A DNA stretch of 64,000 nucleotides, from positions 22,654,568-22,718,567 of the forward strand of contig NC_045134.1 in the NCBI RefSeq assembly GCF_007655135.1. The letters are read 5' to 3'. A model generated the notes under the pieces. That model had not been told where the DNA came from and made no database searches. It saw only the letters and a program-made list of their open reading frames with translations. The translations under genes and the position numbers were made by a program. This DNA comes from Punica granatum (lineage: Eukaryota; Streptophyta; Magnoliopsida; Myrtales; Lythraceae). This document shows, piece after piece, positions 26,066 through 37,785 of this stretch. How positions within the stretch are numbered: position 1 is the stretch's first letter; each line of letters starts with the position of its first letter.

Positions 26066-29000
26066 TGTACGGACCCGAATGTGAACTCTCGTCGGGGCCC
26101 GCATTGCGCGCTTTTGGATCGCGCGGCTTGGGGGTGTCCACCATCCCGTGGGGACGCGTGACGGACACGCGTGAGAGAAAGAGTCGCCACTTATCATTTT
26201 ACGACCCGAAGGTCGAGGGCGGATAAGTTACCCTGGGTCTAGGGGTATGGAACACCTAGTTTGTCGTTAAGGCATTGATCTGTGCGGAACCGGAAAATCC
26301 GTGTTTGGGGGTTCATGTTACGTGCGGGCCTATATCCCGCACGCCCTTTCGGTACTCTGGTTTGCTAGGCTTGCATGTTTTATGATTTACCGCATGAATT
26401 AAGCTGCACTCGGCTCGCACGTTTTGACAACGGAGATTCGGTGAACCAAACGATGTAGGTTGAGAAGCCGAGAGAGAAGTAAGCCCGTATGTCGGGGAGT
26501 TGGTTCACAATCTTGCGTTACAGTTCATCGAACCATGGATGTTGAATCCCTGCGTGAACTAGAACCGCGAGATCTTGGATTTACTTGTATCTGGGCAAGC
26601 ATTAGACCGATTCGATTAATTCGACTCTCGGACCGTTCGCTCACCGACTGGAATTCTTACAGAATAAATGTACAAAATAAAATCCTTACAATGCTCTCGA
26701 AAACAATAAATACAAATTAAAAAAGGGTCGAATTCCAGTCGTTTCGCGTTCGGTTATTATTCCACTCTAACTCACCGTGAGTTTAGGGAAAAGACCGAAA
26801 AACTAAAATTCAATGCACGCTCTAACTGAATAGGGCGTTGGACCCTGTGAGTGTTGATTAGGGTGTTGGACCTTGTGATCGATGATTAGGGCGTTGAACC
26901 CTAATATTATTCGGCCTAGGGATCAGGCTCGACCCGCATGGCAAACAGGTGCGGAAAGATAACACGCAACATGTTAATAACAGACAAAGTGTTTGTTATT
27001 GTCGTGTTTACGTGAATTAACAGATTATTAACCCAGGGGTGTTTTTGCAAGCAAATGCCATATACTAAACAATCAAACATGTGCCAATGTTTTAGCATTC
27101 GGCTTTGTTTTGAGAACTTGACAAAGAGAGTCAAATCTCAGGTGTGTGGATTGCTTTTACAGTTGTTCTGTATTGTGACACTGAATTACCACTGAATTAA
27201 CCAAACTCATGTTTTGACTCTAGATTTGGAATCTGGAATTCCTCCTAACCATTATCTAGTGTTTGGTTAGGTCGAGTGAAAGGTTAATCAGCATTTTTGC
27301 ATGTTTTCTGACGGAGATAACCGTTCTAGTTACCCGAGTCTATGTTAGGATGACAGAAACTCATCAGTTAGATGAGAAAAGGCTATGCAGATGAACCTGC
27401 ACCTGAACAGGTAGCCCGTTCTTATCCCGTACTGTAGTGTTTCTGCCATGCTAGCCCTGAGGATGTCGCTGAATTGTGAAAAGACGATTTTGCCCTTTTT
27501 TTTAAATTGTTTTCAACAAAGGGGAAACATCGCAGTGCGGGTCACCTCGGTCTGTAGCCAGTGTCGACCAATTCCCTGGATCTTCCAGGGTTGTGCAAGA
27601 ACCCCGAAAAAGCCAAAGAACCGGTCGATCTGCCCGGAAGTGATCTAGAAAGATCTTCTGTATCCTACCTGAGTTACTTGGAATCAGGTAAAAACTCAAG
27701 TTGAGACACAGAAGCCCTTTTCAGACGTCCATGCTACATTGGACCGCGCGTTTCGGGTTTTGAAATTGATAAGTTTGAAAAGGCACCAACGTCATTTGAC
27801 AACTCATCGACGCGAGTTATCAATTTATGGCCAATTCGTGTAAACTTTATCAGTGTGAAGTGGGTTTAATCATGTGATCGTCCCGACTAACCCGTTTGTG
27901 GAATTAATGCTTAAGGGTATTGCCGAATGCATTAATTGTGAAAACAATTCATGATTCGACGACCAAAATTTATCCATAATGATCAAGGATAATTCGGTTG
28001 AATAACCGACAATATCCTTATAACCGAATGGATCCAAATGAGTCCTCGATACATGAATCCATGCACGTTTATTTTAAAAGAGTCTTTAAACGATACTTTA
28101 ACATAGGAATCGTAAAGACATTGAAGTTAAAAGATTCACACCATACGATAAACGAATTAAACTTGAGATAAGGAAATCATTCTTCACCCAAGGAAGGCCA
28201 AGAAGCCCTCGGCTTCATCTCATGAAAGGTGGCCGAAGGTTCTCATGGCTCTATCCGAGTCACAAATGATTTCCTAGTCGTGGTTTAATTATTTTTCGCA
28301 TGCTCAAACATCAACCGCGATAAATAACACTCCTTTTTAACAAAAAGCCGGTGTTATCACGATTTGTTTAGCTCATTTAAACATACAAACATTCACAAAC
28401 GTGTTAGTTAAGGAAAGGATAAAATAACACCGGCTTCATGCGTGCAATAACGATAAAACAAGCTCGGAAACTAACTTGGATCGGCCGAGGAGACCGATCT
28501 TAACCCGAAAAGAGCAATTTAAGTCTCAACCCTCTCATTTAGAGACTTGGCCGATAGTTAGTTTGCCATAGTCGGGTCGGGATAGTCTTCTTTACGACGA
28601 TCCAAGCCCTTTTCCGACATGCTAGCAAGTCATGAGGTAGTGCACATGCATAATATAACATAAAATTGCATAAAAATTGAATCTTGCAAGTTAAACATGA
28701 ATGAAACACCATAATACTCCATAGCCATGCAAAAATATGAAAAGCCCTAACTCCTCTAGGTCGAGAATGTTTTACCTAGCCTCGGGATACGAGGAAAGAG
28801 TCGGGGAAGTGTTTGAGAGTCGGGTGACCCGGTGGAACCCTTGAAATAGTGTTCGGGTGCAAGGGTGAGCGTGCACGAGCACAGTCGGGCACGATGACGG
28901 GCGTCAGGCACGGTGGCAGGCGCTGGTGATGGTGACAGGCGCTGGTGGCGCTGGTGACGGGCGCGGGCGACGCTGGTGACGGGCGCTGGTGACTGGCACG

Positions 29001-31233
29001 GGCTCTGGTGACGGGCACGGGCGTGCTCGATGACAGACGCTGAGGTGCACGGTGACGGGCGCTGGTGACTGGCACGGGCGTGCTCGATGACGGACGCCGG
29101 GGTGCTCGGTGACGGGCGCTGGTGACGCGCGCGGGTGACTGGCACGGGCATGCTCGATGACGGACGCTGGGGTGCTCGGTGACGGGCGCTGGTGACGCGC
29201 GCGGGTGACTGGCACGGGCGTGCTCGATGACGAGCGCTGGGGTGCTCGGTGAAGGGCGCTGGTGGCGCCGGTGACGCTGGTGACGCGTCACTATTCACCC
29301 GAAAGCTCCAACTTCACCCGAAATGATTAAAACGACCCAAAACGATCAGCAAAAGATTTTAAACTAAAAAACTGGGTTCAGAAATGGAATCCTTGGGTCC
29401 GAAACACGTCGTCCATGAAGTTTGAGGAATTTTGGATATAAGTCGGAATAGTGCCCGCTATGGATCCCGACCTAAACTCTAAGGATATTTGGCTTTGTTT
29501 TCGGTTTTCATCAAGTTATTTGCTTGCTGCTGGTTCCTAAGAAGTTGAGAGCATTTTCTAGAGGGAGAAACTAGCAAGATCATGTGTGCTTCATGAATGA
29601 TTAACTTAATGACAAGTATGCCATATATATGTGAAGCTAATGAGCAATTAAGCAAAACAAAGCACCATTAAGGGCCTCATTAGCAAAAGTCGGTTGCCCT
29701 AATGGAGATGAGGATGAATGTCCTCCATGTATCTTGATGAGGAAGAGCCAAGAAGCATTAATGGAGGTGGAGTTAATGGCTTGAGTGTTGACTAGAAAGA
29801 CCAAAGATATTTTGGGCTAGGTGAGGGCAAGAGAGGAAGAGGAAAAGGCCGAAAGTTTGGGGGCAAAGGGCGGTTGCCCTTGGGCAGCTCGTGGGTCCCA
29901 CGGCTCGTGAGGAGAAACCGGGAAAAGACTCGGGTCTCGATTGGTTGCGTATTCGAAGTTCGTGGTTCGAATTGAACGTCGAATTGTCGATATACGCGTG
30001 AAAACGGAGTTAATGAGCCCGAGATTGACATTTTTCATGGAGAAATGTCCCGGATGTGTGCGAGACTCGGAAGCCGGTTTTGCTCATTGCAGATGACCAG
30101 AGCGAAGTTGTCCGCTTCTGACAGCATATCTTGTGTCTGCATCTCACGTTGGTCATTTTGACATAAATTGTCAAACAACGTGAACAATTATCCCTTAAGC
30201 CGGTAATGCTAACGTGAGGCCGGAGACGTCCTAGGAGGCTGAAACTGGATTTCTCAGAATGATTTCTGAGTTGCTTGGGCACTCCGGAGATTACTGTAAT
30301 CTCCGTTTGTCGAGATCAAACCTCCAATGACTTGAAAAGTGTATCTGAGACCTCTAAAGCACTGCTCGGAAGGTCTAGATGAGTCGTGTGATTTATTCCG
30401 ACGATTCCACATTGAGCCTTGAGAAGGCTAGCATTGTGTAACGTAAGCATTTGGCGTCAAGTTTCCTCAAAGAGGACCTCCGGATATGGATTTGCACTGA
30501 AAATGGCCATTTCCGCTCCTTGGAGGTTACTCGGGAAACTGAAAAGGGTTTTGCTGTCTGTTTTGCCCAATTGTGAATGTCTGCTAGAGTTTTCCGGGCA
30601 ATGCGATATGAATTTCGTTTGCCGTAATTCCATCAGACCATTCTCCGGCTATGCTCTTCTGAAGAGGGGTATGCTTGTTTTACCGTTCGGAAGTCATTTG
30701 AAGTGTCTGTATGACTTCCAAGAGACAATCTGAAGCATTGTTCATGCTCTGTGTGCTGATTGGGCATGGCCGCGTCTGATGTTTGGAATTAACTTTTCTC
30801 CAGGAAACCGGCATTTTTGGACTTCCACTGAAAAGTTGTTTGTATACAGAAAGTTGTTCTGTATAGAGCAGATGATTTGCGAAATGCGTTTGGGGACACT
30901 TTTCATCTATTTGGCATTGATGTGGATTTTTGAAGTCCAATGTTGGCTATTTTCCGACGACTGAGCGAACTATCGGAAAATAGTATCGTCCGTGTGATAT
31001 ATTGAAAATGCCGGTTTTGGACATTGTTGAGCTCTCTGGTCGCTCTGTTACCTTTTGGTGACCTCTGGAGTCCTTCTGTCACATCCATGGGTCATTTGTT
31101 CAATTTTGCCGACTTGAGGATGAATAGTGATTTCTTGCTCTGCCGAGCTGTTTTCTGTATTCTGCTTAAGTTGTGGTTTGGATCATTGATGATATCCTTG
31201 TTTGGAATGGTGAGCCAAAATGGGGTGCTGACA
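26066..31233 (-). repeat. 5' LTR of the Tat/Ogre element (5.2 kb)
   Basis: It begins TGTACGGACC and ends GGTGCTGACA on the plus strand. It lies next to the primer-binding site, which makes it the 5' LTR for a minus-strand element. Small substitutions and indels distinguish it from the left LTR; the largest difference is in the minisatellite. Confidence 0.93.
28860..29290. repeat. The same 70 bp minisatellite in the 5' LTR (about 3-4 units)
   Basis: TGACTGGCAC occurs at 28989, 29066, 29136 and 29206. The array is shorter by roughly 370-380 bases than in the other LTR of the same element. The flanking LTR sequence is otherwise collinear. Confidence 0.9.
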
Positions 31234-31238
31234 AATGA
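31234..31238. repeat. Target-site duplication AATGA, right copy
   Basis: Exact copy of 8852-8856, immediately after the right LTR. Confidence 0.85.
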
Positions 31239-31834
31239 CAACAAGGAGCAAAGAAGGGGAGGTTGTGGGCCACCACCTTGGCAAAATAGCGGGAAAATAT
31301 AGTTGGTAATGATCACTTGAAATGGGAGTGCGAAAAAAGTACGAGCATTCACTAGTTGAACAACCTCCTATCTAGATCATCGGGGTCTCTGTGAATAGTT
31401 TTATCGTCGACTTTGGACAAATTCTTACATTTATTATAATTTCTCTTTATTATAAAAGTATTCAATTCACCAAAATATTGCATGGTTGATCTCTAGAGAT
31501 CAAGATATCAAAAGTAGCAGTTTAAGATATCGTGAAAAATACTAATTATTCTTCAGAAGTTACTTTTTTGAATTTTCGAAAAATATATTATTCTTAAAAT
31601 ATTGTAAATCGATAAATCAATTGTAATTTAGACAATAAATCAAGATGGACAAACCATATAATATTAATAATAAGATCAAACAATAAGAATTACGATGAAA
31701 TTGAAAAAGTTCAAAAGTTTAGACCAAAAAAGAATTTCCTTATTGAGTCAAGATGGTCAATGGATGGAGTGTCAATTTTTTTCAAGAATGAGGTGGAGCG
31801 GCATTGAGTAAACATGAGGGATTGTATTTTACCC

Positions 31835-32116
31835 AATACTAGTAAGAAAGCTCTATGTGTTGCATGTGATGCATATTTCTAATTTATTAAGAATTACGAA
31901 GTTATGCAAGTTGAAGGACAATGTAACGAAAAAACATGTATTCTATTTAACTGCTAATAATTATGAAATTTGCTACTCCCGACAAAAATTGAGCTTTGAA
32001 AGTGATCAAAGGGAAGGTTTCTTAGGTATATACATTTGCTAGCTTATGTTTTTGATTATTTAACAACAAAGCCTCGTCAGTTAAAGAGATTACTAAATTA
32101 GCTATTCTTTGAATAT
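31835..32116. other. AT-rich intergenic DNA
   Basis: No gene seen. It lies between the split TIR element and a MITE fragment. Confidence 0.4.
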
Positions 32117-32230
32117 AAGTGGTATAAATGGGGCCCACTCTTTGATTTTGTATGAGTTATTTTGTTTTGTAGTTGGTAGAGTTAAGTTAGAATTGTGATT
32201 CTAAAATATAATCTTGAAACCAAACAAGCC
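32117..32230. mobile_element. Truncated relative of the 6899-7130 MITE
   Basis: GTGGTATAAATGG...CCCACTCTTTGATTTTG and the right end GAAACCAAACAAGCC match the right half of the MITE at 6899-7130. TTA follows the right end, and the left end is missing. Confidence 0.6.
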
Positions 32231-32917
32231 TTAAGTAATTAAGCGAATGTTTCTTGTTTGAGTGGAATTTTTGCAGTCCATCTAGTACATAACTATATAT
32301 ACGAAGTATGATATGGGGCACAACATGTAGGAAAATAAGATATATACATCCGAGGCTTGTCAAATTTTCTGGTAGCTCCTCAATGTAAGGCACAACAAAT
32401 TTGTCAAATATACATATACCACAATGTATAGTAAAATATGGCAAAAAATATAGAAAATAAAACAAATAGTGACCAATTAAATAGAACAACGAGAATGAAA
32501 CGATCGAGTGCAATTACAATATAATCATATATACGAATATAAGATTGAAGAGAATAATATTTTGTCAAGAAAAAATAAAACGACGTATTTACCATATAAA
32601 GTGTTTGATTCTTCATAAATCATAGCCATGTACAATAGTAGATCTTCGACGGGGTTGATAGCCTTGTTTAGTTAAAAAATTACATGAAGCCTAGTTGGCC
32701 AATCTCTGCGTACCATGTGACACCATTAGGTTCGCCTAGACGCATCCGGTTAAAATTGACGGATGTTATAACGGTGGGCTAAATGTAATAATAAATCAAT
32801 AGTTGGTGCGTTTCCTTGCAAACCGAGAAAGTTTGGTGCAAAAAATAGAAAAGTGGAAAGCGAGTTACCCTTAGAAATAGAGCCCACATTCCACGGCATA
32901 AGAAGTATCAACAGTCC
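32231..32917. other. Upstream flank of the ERdj3B gene
   Basis: AT-rich, no gene seen. Composition becomes more balanced from about 32640, which is probably the distal promoter. Confidence 0.4.
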
Positions 32918-32938
32918 CACGTGGTACGTTCTCATTGG
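32918..32938 (-). promoter_or_regulatory. ERSE-I element (CCAAT-N9-CCACG) overlapping a G-box
   Basis: The plus strand reads CGTGG (32920-32924), nine bases, then ATTGG (32934-32938). In reverse this is CCAAT-N9-CCACG, the ER stress response element bound by NF-Y with bZIP28/bZIP60-type factors. CACGTG at 32918-32923 is a G-box. A further ATTGG and CCACG occur between about 32970 and 32995 without ERSE spacing. The site lies about 315 bases upstream of the ERdj3B start codon, and ER-stress induction of this gene family is established. The site's function here is inferred. Confidence 0.7.
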
Positions 32939-33252
32939 TCTAAATACCCACAACTTCGCTCCCATTGGTCAGTTTCCATAAGAACCACGTAGGAAGGAAG
33001 CACTGGTGTGACGAGTGAGTGGGTCGTCGTCGTCGTCGTCGGGGTCCTCCTTCCACCGGCTTCATTAGTCGTTAATTCCCACCGTCTCCCGTGCTCTGCT
33101 CTGCAGCACAGCCACCGCCAAGAAGCGAAGATCTACGTTAAACCCCACTCTCCCGGTGTAGCGGAAGACATTGGGGCAGGATCTCGCCTCGCATAAGGGA
33201 GCAACAAACCCTAGGTTGGTCCGGCCCCCGTCGGAGAGATCCGACTCTCTCC

Positions 33253-36200
33253 ATGGCGCATCTCGGGACGAAGCTGCTGTTCCTATTGTCCGCTCTCTGC
33301 TACGCCCTCATCGCAGCCGCAGGGTATGCATTTGATTCTGCTCGCCCACATTCTGCACTGCTGATACGCCTTTTCCTGAATGCTTGCTCAAATGGTTTGA
33401 TCAATGATTGCAGGAACAATTACTATGATATACTGCAAGTGCCGAAGGGTGCTTCGGACGAGCAGATCAAAAGATCGTATCGGAAGCTCGCGCTGAAGTA
33501 TCATCCTGATAAGAATCCTGGCAATGAGGAGGCTAACAAGAAGTTTGCCGAGATTAATAATGGTAAAGATATGAACTTTTTTAGTTTGAGGCTTTGAGTT
33601 GAGGTATAAACTAGTTCGTACTTCTCGTGAAACAAATTGTAATGGTTTTGAAACGATGAATTAGCATACGAGGTGCTATCCGATAGCGAGAAGAGGAACA
33701 TATACGACAAGTATGGAGAAGACGGTCTTAAACAGTTTGCAGCTGGCGGCGGCAGAGGGGGAGGAATGGGAATGAATCCCTTTGATATTTTTGAAGAGTA
33801 AGTCTAACGATCTATTCTGAAAGAACATTGATCGAAACATAAGTTGCTTCCATGAGATCTCTGTAGCACATTACAACAGCTTGTTGTTGAAATGAATTGT
33901 GAAGAAAGCAATAGGACTAAGAGTGATAGCTAGTTGTATCTTCAGCTTATCGTTATTTAAGAAGATACGGATGCACTTCCCATTATTCTTTCCTTCTCCT
34001 GATCTTGTCGGGTGGAGTCATAAAGTGCGACGTGGTGCACGGGGTATTATGTTGCGATTTCTTGTTCATTTGTCATGGCCATGCTTCTATGCTGTGTACG
34101 ATGTTCTGTTTCAGTTTTTTGTGATGTCTTATGCAACCTAAGCTGTACTAACTTTTAAGTATTGTTGATTGATCGGGAAAAATTTTGTTTAAATGCATGA
34201 ATTTTCAATCATGTTTTTTGAATAATTGATAAACATGATGGGTCTTGTGGTGTGCCACTAGTCCTATTTCTCTGTTCCATAGTTTTCTCATGGTATTGGT
34301 TTTTTGGTCTTTCACTATTGGAGTTTTGCATATCTAATTTCTTCTTGTTATATGTTTAGCAAAATCTCTTTGAAATATAGGTGAAACCTCTAGTTATTGT
34401 TAGGTTACTAACTTCTCAGCGTTATTATCTCCAGCTTTTTTGGAGGAGGAAGAGGTCGCGCAGAAGAGGAAGAGCAAATTCCAAAAGGTGATGATGTAAT
34501 CGTTGAGTTGGATGCTACATTGGAAGATTTGTACATGGGAGGTACATTGAAGGTAAACATTACGGTGGACACTTTATAGAAGCTTCATCTTTATGTTCTG
34601 AGGAGAGTTTAGGAGGCGGTTACGGCCATCTTTGTCATTCTTTAAGAGGAAGTCTGTCTGACAAATGATTTGCATTTTCTTGTAAAGTTAAGATAATGTA
34701 GCTGTATTCTACTTATATCATCAGTTATTCACAGAACTTTTAACAGATTGCTTGCCAAGAATACTGTTTTATCCCTTTAGTAAACATATTAGATAGTTTT
34801 TTTATATGGGCATTTCTCTTAGGATCTCTGACCTTCTAGTCGATATATTTGTTCCATATGGTGTGATGTGTGTGTTCTGTATGATATGTATTCTAGGTCT
34901 GGAGGGAGAAAAATGTAATAAAGCCAGCTCCTGGAAAGAGACGCTGCAATTGCAGAAATGAGGTCTACCATCGGCAAATAGGTCCAGGGATGTTCCAACA
35001 GATGACTGAGCAGGTATATCTCATTCTTCTATTTGGTCTTCTTTCCTTTCAATATTGATGCATAAAAATTCTTTTTCTGGTAGCAGCTCTTATATATCTG
35101 TTTTTCTTGATGTTTAACTCTTATTATCTTCCTAACAATGCAAAAATAGCTCGGTGCCTTTTTCAGCCATTATGTTTATCTGCTTCCTGTACCTGATTCT
35201 ATGTGAGTTGACACTAGTTTCTAGCTATAATAATTTCTTAACTGTCTTCTTCCAGGTCTGTGAGCAATGCCAAAATATCAAATTTGAACGGGAAGGATAT
35301 TTCCTGACTGTTGATATCGAGAAGGGAATGCAAGATGGTCAAGTAAGTATTTACTAATCTACTTTATTATATTCAACTTAGGAGTTAGGCCCCATTTCAT
35401 AAATTTTATGGTTGCTGTTCTGATACTCTCTGGTGTCGTTTTATAATTTATCTTTCTTCACATATGTTCCATTTCGCCATCTCTAGCAGTCTTTCTTCAC
35501 ATATGTTCCATTTCGCCATCTCTAGCAGCAAGTATTAACTTCATTGCCATCACTATCTCTCTTAGATGGCTTCCGATTTTCTTCTGTGGTCACATCGACT
35601 TTGGACTTGTGCATAAAGAGAATATTTGCTTAACTAATAACTTCATTTCCTGCAGGAAGTGGGCTTTTTCGAAGATGGTGAGCCTAAAGTTGATGGAGAA
35701 TCTGGGGATTTGAAGGTAAGCGTGTAAACTCATCTCCTAGAATGATGTGGCAAACCTTCCTTTCTCCGGGTACTGATTTTTGTTTCCTTCCAGTTCCGCA
35801 TTCGCACAGCTCCACACGATCACTTCAGACGGGAAGGAAATGACTTGCACACTACAGTGACCATTACACTGGTTAGTAGTCCTAAAATTCCGTCTTCTTG
35901 CTTCCCCTTTTGCCAGTCCTCTTATTATGCTTTACTTATGAACCATTAATTATATCCTCAGGTTCAAGCTCTTGTTGGTTTCGAGAAAACGATAAAGCAC
36001 CTCGATGACCATCTTGTGGACATCAGCACGAAGGTAAGATGAACTGATTCCCGAAATTGATCATTTTCTAGCTATTGACAAAAAGTGAGAAGTTACTAGC
36101 ATAATAAAAATACTGAATCCCAATCTTTGGCTCGGTTTCGTTGTCACCTCAGGGGATTACCAAGCCGAAGGAAGTGAGGAAATTCAAAGGGGAAGGGATG

Positions 36201-36311
36201 CCTCTGTACTTGAGCACGAAGAAGGGAGATCTGTATGTCATCTTCGAGGTCCTATTCCCCACGTCCCTAACAGAAGATCAGAAGACGAAGATCAAGGCTG
36301 TCCTAGGCTAG
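33253..36311 (+). CDS. ERDJ3B: ER-lumenal DnaJ/Hsp40 co-chaperone, ERdj3B type, 10 exons
   Basis: J-domain partner of the Hsp70 BiP in the ER lumen, binding unfolded clients. CDS exons: 33253-33323, 33414-33562, 33665-33797, 34435-34552, 34897-35013, 35256-35342, 35656-35715, 35794-35871, 35962-36033, 36153-36311; all introns GT-AG. The joined frame is 1044 bases, 347 residues, matching the about 346 of Arabidopsis ERdj3B. Residues 1 to about 23 are a signal peptide. The J domain follows ([16 protein letters not shown]) with HPD at 54-56, then a Gly/Phe-rich linker ([16 protein letters not shown]). A client-binding region carries a CNC...CEQC cysteine insert in place of a four-repeat zinc domain. 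The C-terminal domain includes [17 protein letters not shown]. No KDEL tail, as in the family. No lesion seen. A degraded copy of its 3' third lies at 45690-60316. Confidence 0.95.
35451..35528 (+). repeat. Perfect 39 bp tandem duplication in ERdj3B intron 6
   Basis: The 39-base unit at 35451-35489 (starting TCTTTCTTCACATATGTTCC) is repeated without change at 35490-35528. Identity suggests a recent event. It stays within the intron. Confidence 0.92.
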
Positions 36312-37785
36312 ACTACGTTGTGGGACTGAAACTCTTTCTTGGAATCTCGGATCGAAAGGCTTAGAAATCCTTGAGGTGTTTTCCAACCCTTTTTGTTTCG
36401 ACATTTCCTAACAAAACTAGATTAGTAGGGAAGCACTTTTTTTCTTTTTAGAGTCTACATAGGTTGTCTTTGCTGTAATTCTAATGGTTCCTGCATTACG
36501 GGGCTGCCATGAATTTTGTATACTCTCATTTATCATCTTTGCTTCCTCTTTCTCATCGACCAAGGTGGGGAATGAGGAATGAGAAATATCATCGTGAGAT
36601 ACTTACCGTGATCTTGCTTGTCTGTTTCGTTCATCGGTATGCTTCTGTGTGAATTTCTTCTGTTTGATGCAGTATGATATGCCGAGAATCCTCGACAGTT
36701 GAGATCCTTGGCTGGAATTCAAGAGAATATGAGATTGTCGAGAATATAGGACCTTCAGCGGGTAATTGTCGTTGACAATGATCAGCTATTGTATGTACCA
36801 AACTGCAGAGGATCGGACTTGATCGAGGTCTTGCCCCTGAATAAATAAAGGAAAAGGTCCGCAGATTTTAGTTTCTTTTTCTTTAGTTAACAGCCTTCGC
36901 CCAAAACAAAAGAGAGAGGCCTCGGGTTTATACGAGGGAAAGAGGATTAATCGATAACTATGATCGTAAGAATTATTATCGAAAAAGACACTTTGCTCAT
37001 TGAATTTTGAATCAAGCGTCATTTTACTTTCTAAAATTTTTTTATGCTAGTTTGCGCACTTGAGATTTTAAAAATGAATCACTTTGGTTACTAAAATTTG
37101 AATTCAATGTCATTTCCGCTAGAGTTTTCTGTGTGTTACTTTGGCCATTCAAGGTTTTAAAAGTGAAATATTTTGGCATCCTGTTATATTATAACGTTAA
37201 TTTCAAATTGGAAACTAAATACATAGATCATACTTACTCATGCCGTTGTCATGAACCTGAGCTTCAATGTCGGAAATTTCGACGGTGAACGAGTAGAGAA
37301 GAACGATTAGAGGTAGGAGGGCAATTGGGGGAGAGATTGAAACGATGAATTTAGTAGAGGAAGTCTTCGACGTCATGGGATCTACCGAAGCGGTGAGCTG
37401 GGTTTGGAACCGTCCTCGTTTCAACGTAAACTTGTTTTGATTTGATCAACACGGCACAAAAAATTTATTTCATAGAAACAAAATTATCTTTGTCAAGATA
37501 GAACAACTATTTTCTCGAAAATAGGATTAGTTACGTTGTTGCTCTGATTTTGTTTTGTTGTCTCGGAAACCTTTGATGGTCAGGTAATAGGGAAATCATA
37601 TGGATCACCGGGGAACGAAAACAATGTGAAAGTACAAGTTATGTTACGTCAACTTAACTTTGTTGCCACAAGAACTTTGATGTTCACGTAATTAATGGAT
37701 TCGTATATTTTACGCGATCAGCAGTCATAGGCGCATTTAAAAATCTGTTCATAGAAATAACAGTTTTTTTTTTCATTGGAATTCA
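36312..37785. other. 3' UTR and downstream flank of ERdj3B, source of a later duplication
   Basis: No gene. The segment is present again, diverged, at 60317-61841 and 63121-63460, including the block at about 37200-37400 (CATGCCGTTGTCATGAACCTG) and the block at 37430-37785. Confidence 0.8.

Larger units (their letters stand above)
8857..31233 (-). mobile_element. Tat/Ogre-type Ty3/gypsy LTR retrotransposon, 22.4 kb, nearly complete
   Basis: Two direct repeats over 5 kb bound the element, each ending TGT...ACA, with a perfect 5 bp target duplication AATGA. Reading on the minus strand the order is: 5' LTR (31233-26066), primer-binding site, leader, ORF1, gag, protease with G-patch, candidate intron, reverse transcriptase, RNase H, second RNase H, integrase, 3' non-coding repeats, polypurine tract, 3' LTR (14395-8857). 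Great size, very long LTRs, an ORF before gag, a tRNA-Arg-like primer site, an intron before reverse transcriptase and the extra RNase H are together the signature of the Tat/Ogre lineage. The two LTRs are very similar by eye, so insertion is fairly recent, but internal stops and a frameshift suggest it is not autonomous now. Confidence 0.93.
8201..31834. mobile_element. Older non-coding TIR element, split by the Tat/Ogre insertion
   Basis: The left end GGGTAAATTACA (8201) and the reverse complement of the right end GGGTAAAATACA (31834) match at 11 of 12 bases. The inverted similarity continues inward: AAATTGACACTC...TATCTTGAC near 8286-8331 pairs with the inverse at about 31745-31785. Without the retrotransposon and one copy of its target duplication the element would be about 1.25 kb. 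No coding sequence or clear target duplication was found. Superfamily is not assigned. Confidence 0.55.

Noticed and set aside
28756..29298. Similar Arg/Pro/Ser-rich frames in the other LTR
   Set aside because: Same minisatellite with fewer units; no domain and no frame preference.
32185..32620. Hydrophobic 70-108 codon frames upstream of ERdj3B
   Set aside because: Phe/Tyr/Ile-rich translation of AT-rich DNA overlapping a MITE end; no conserved feature.
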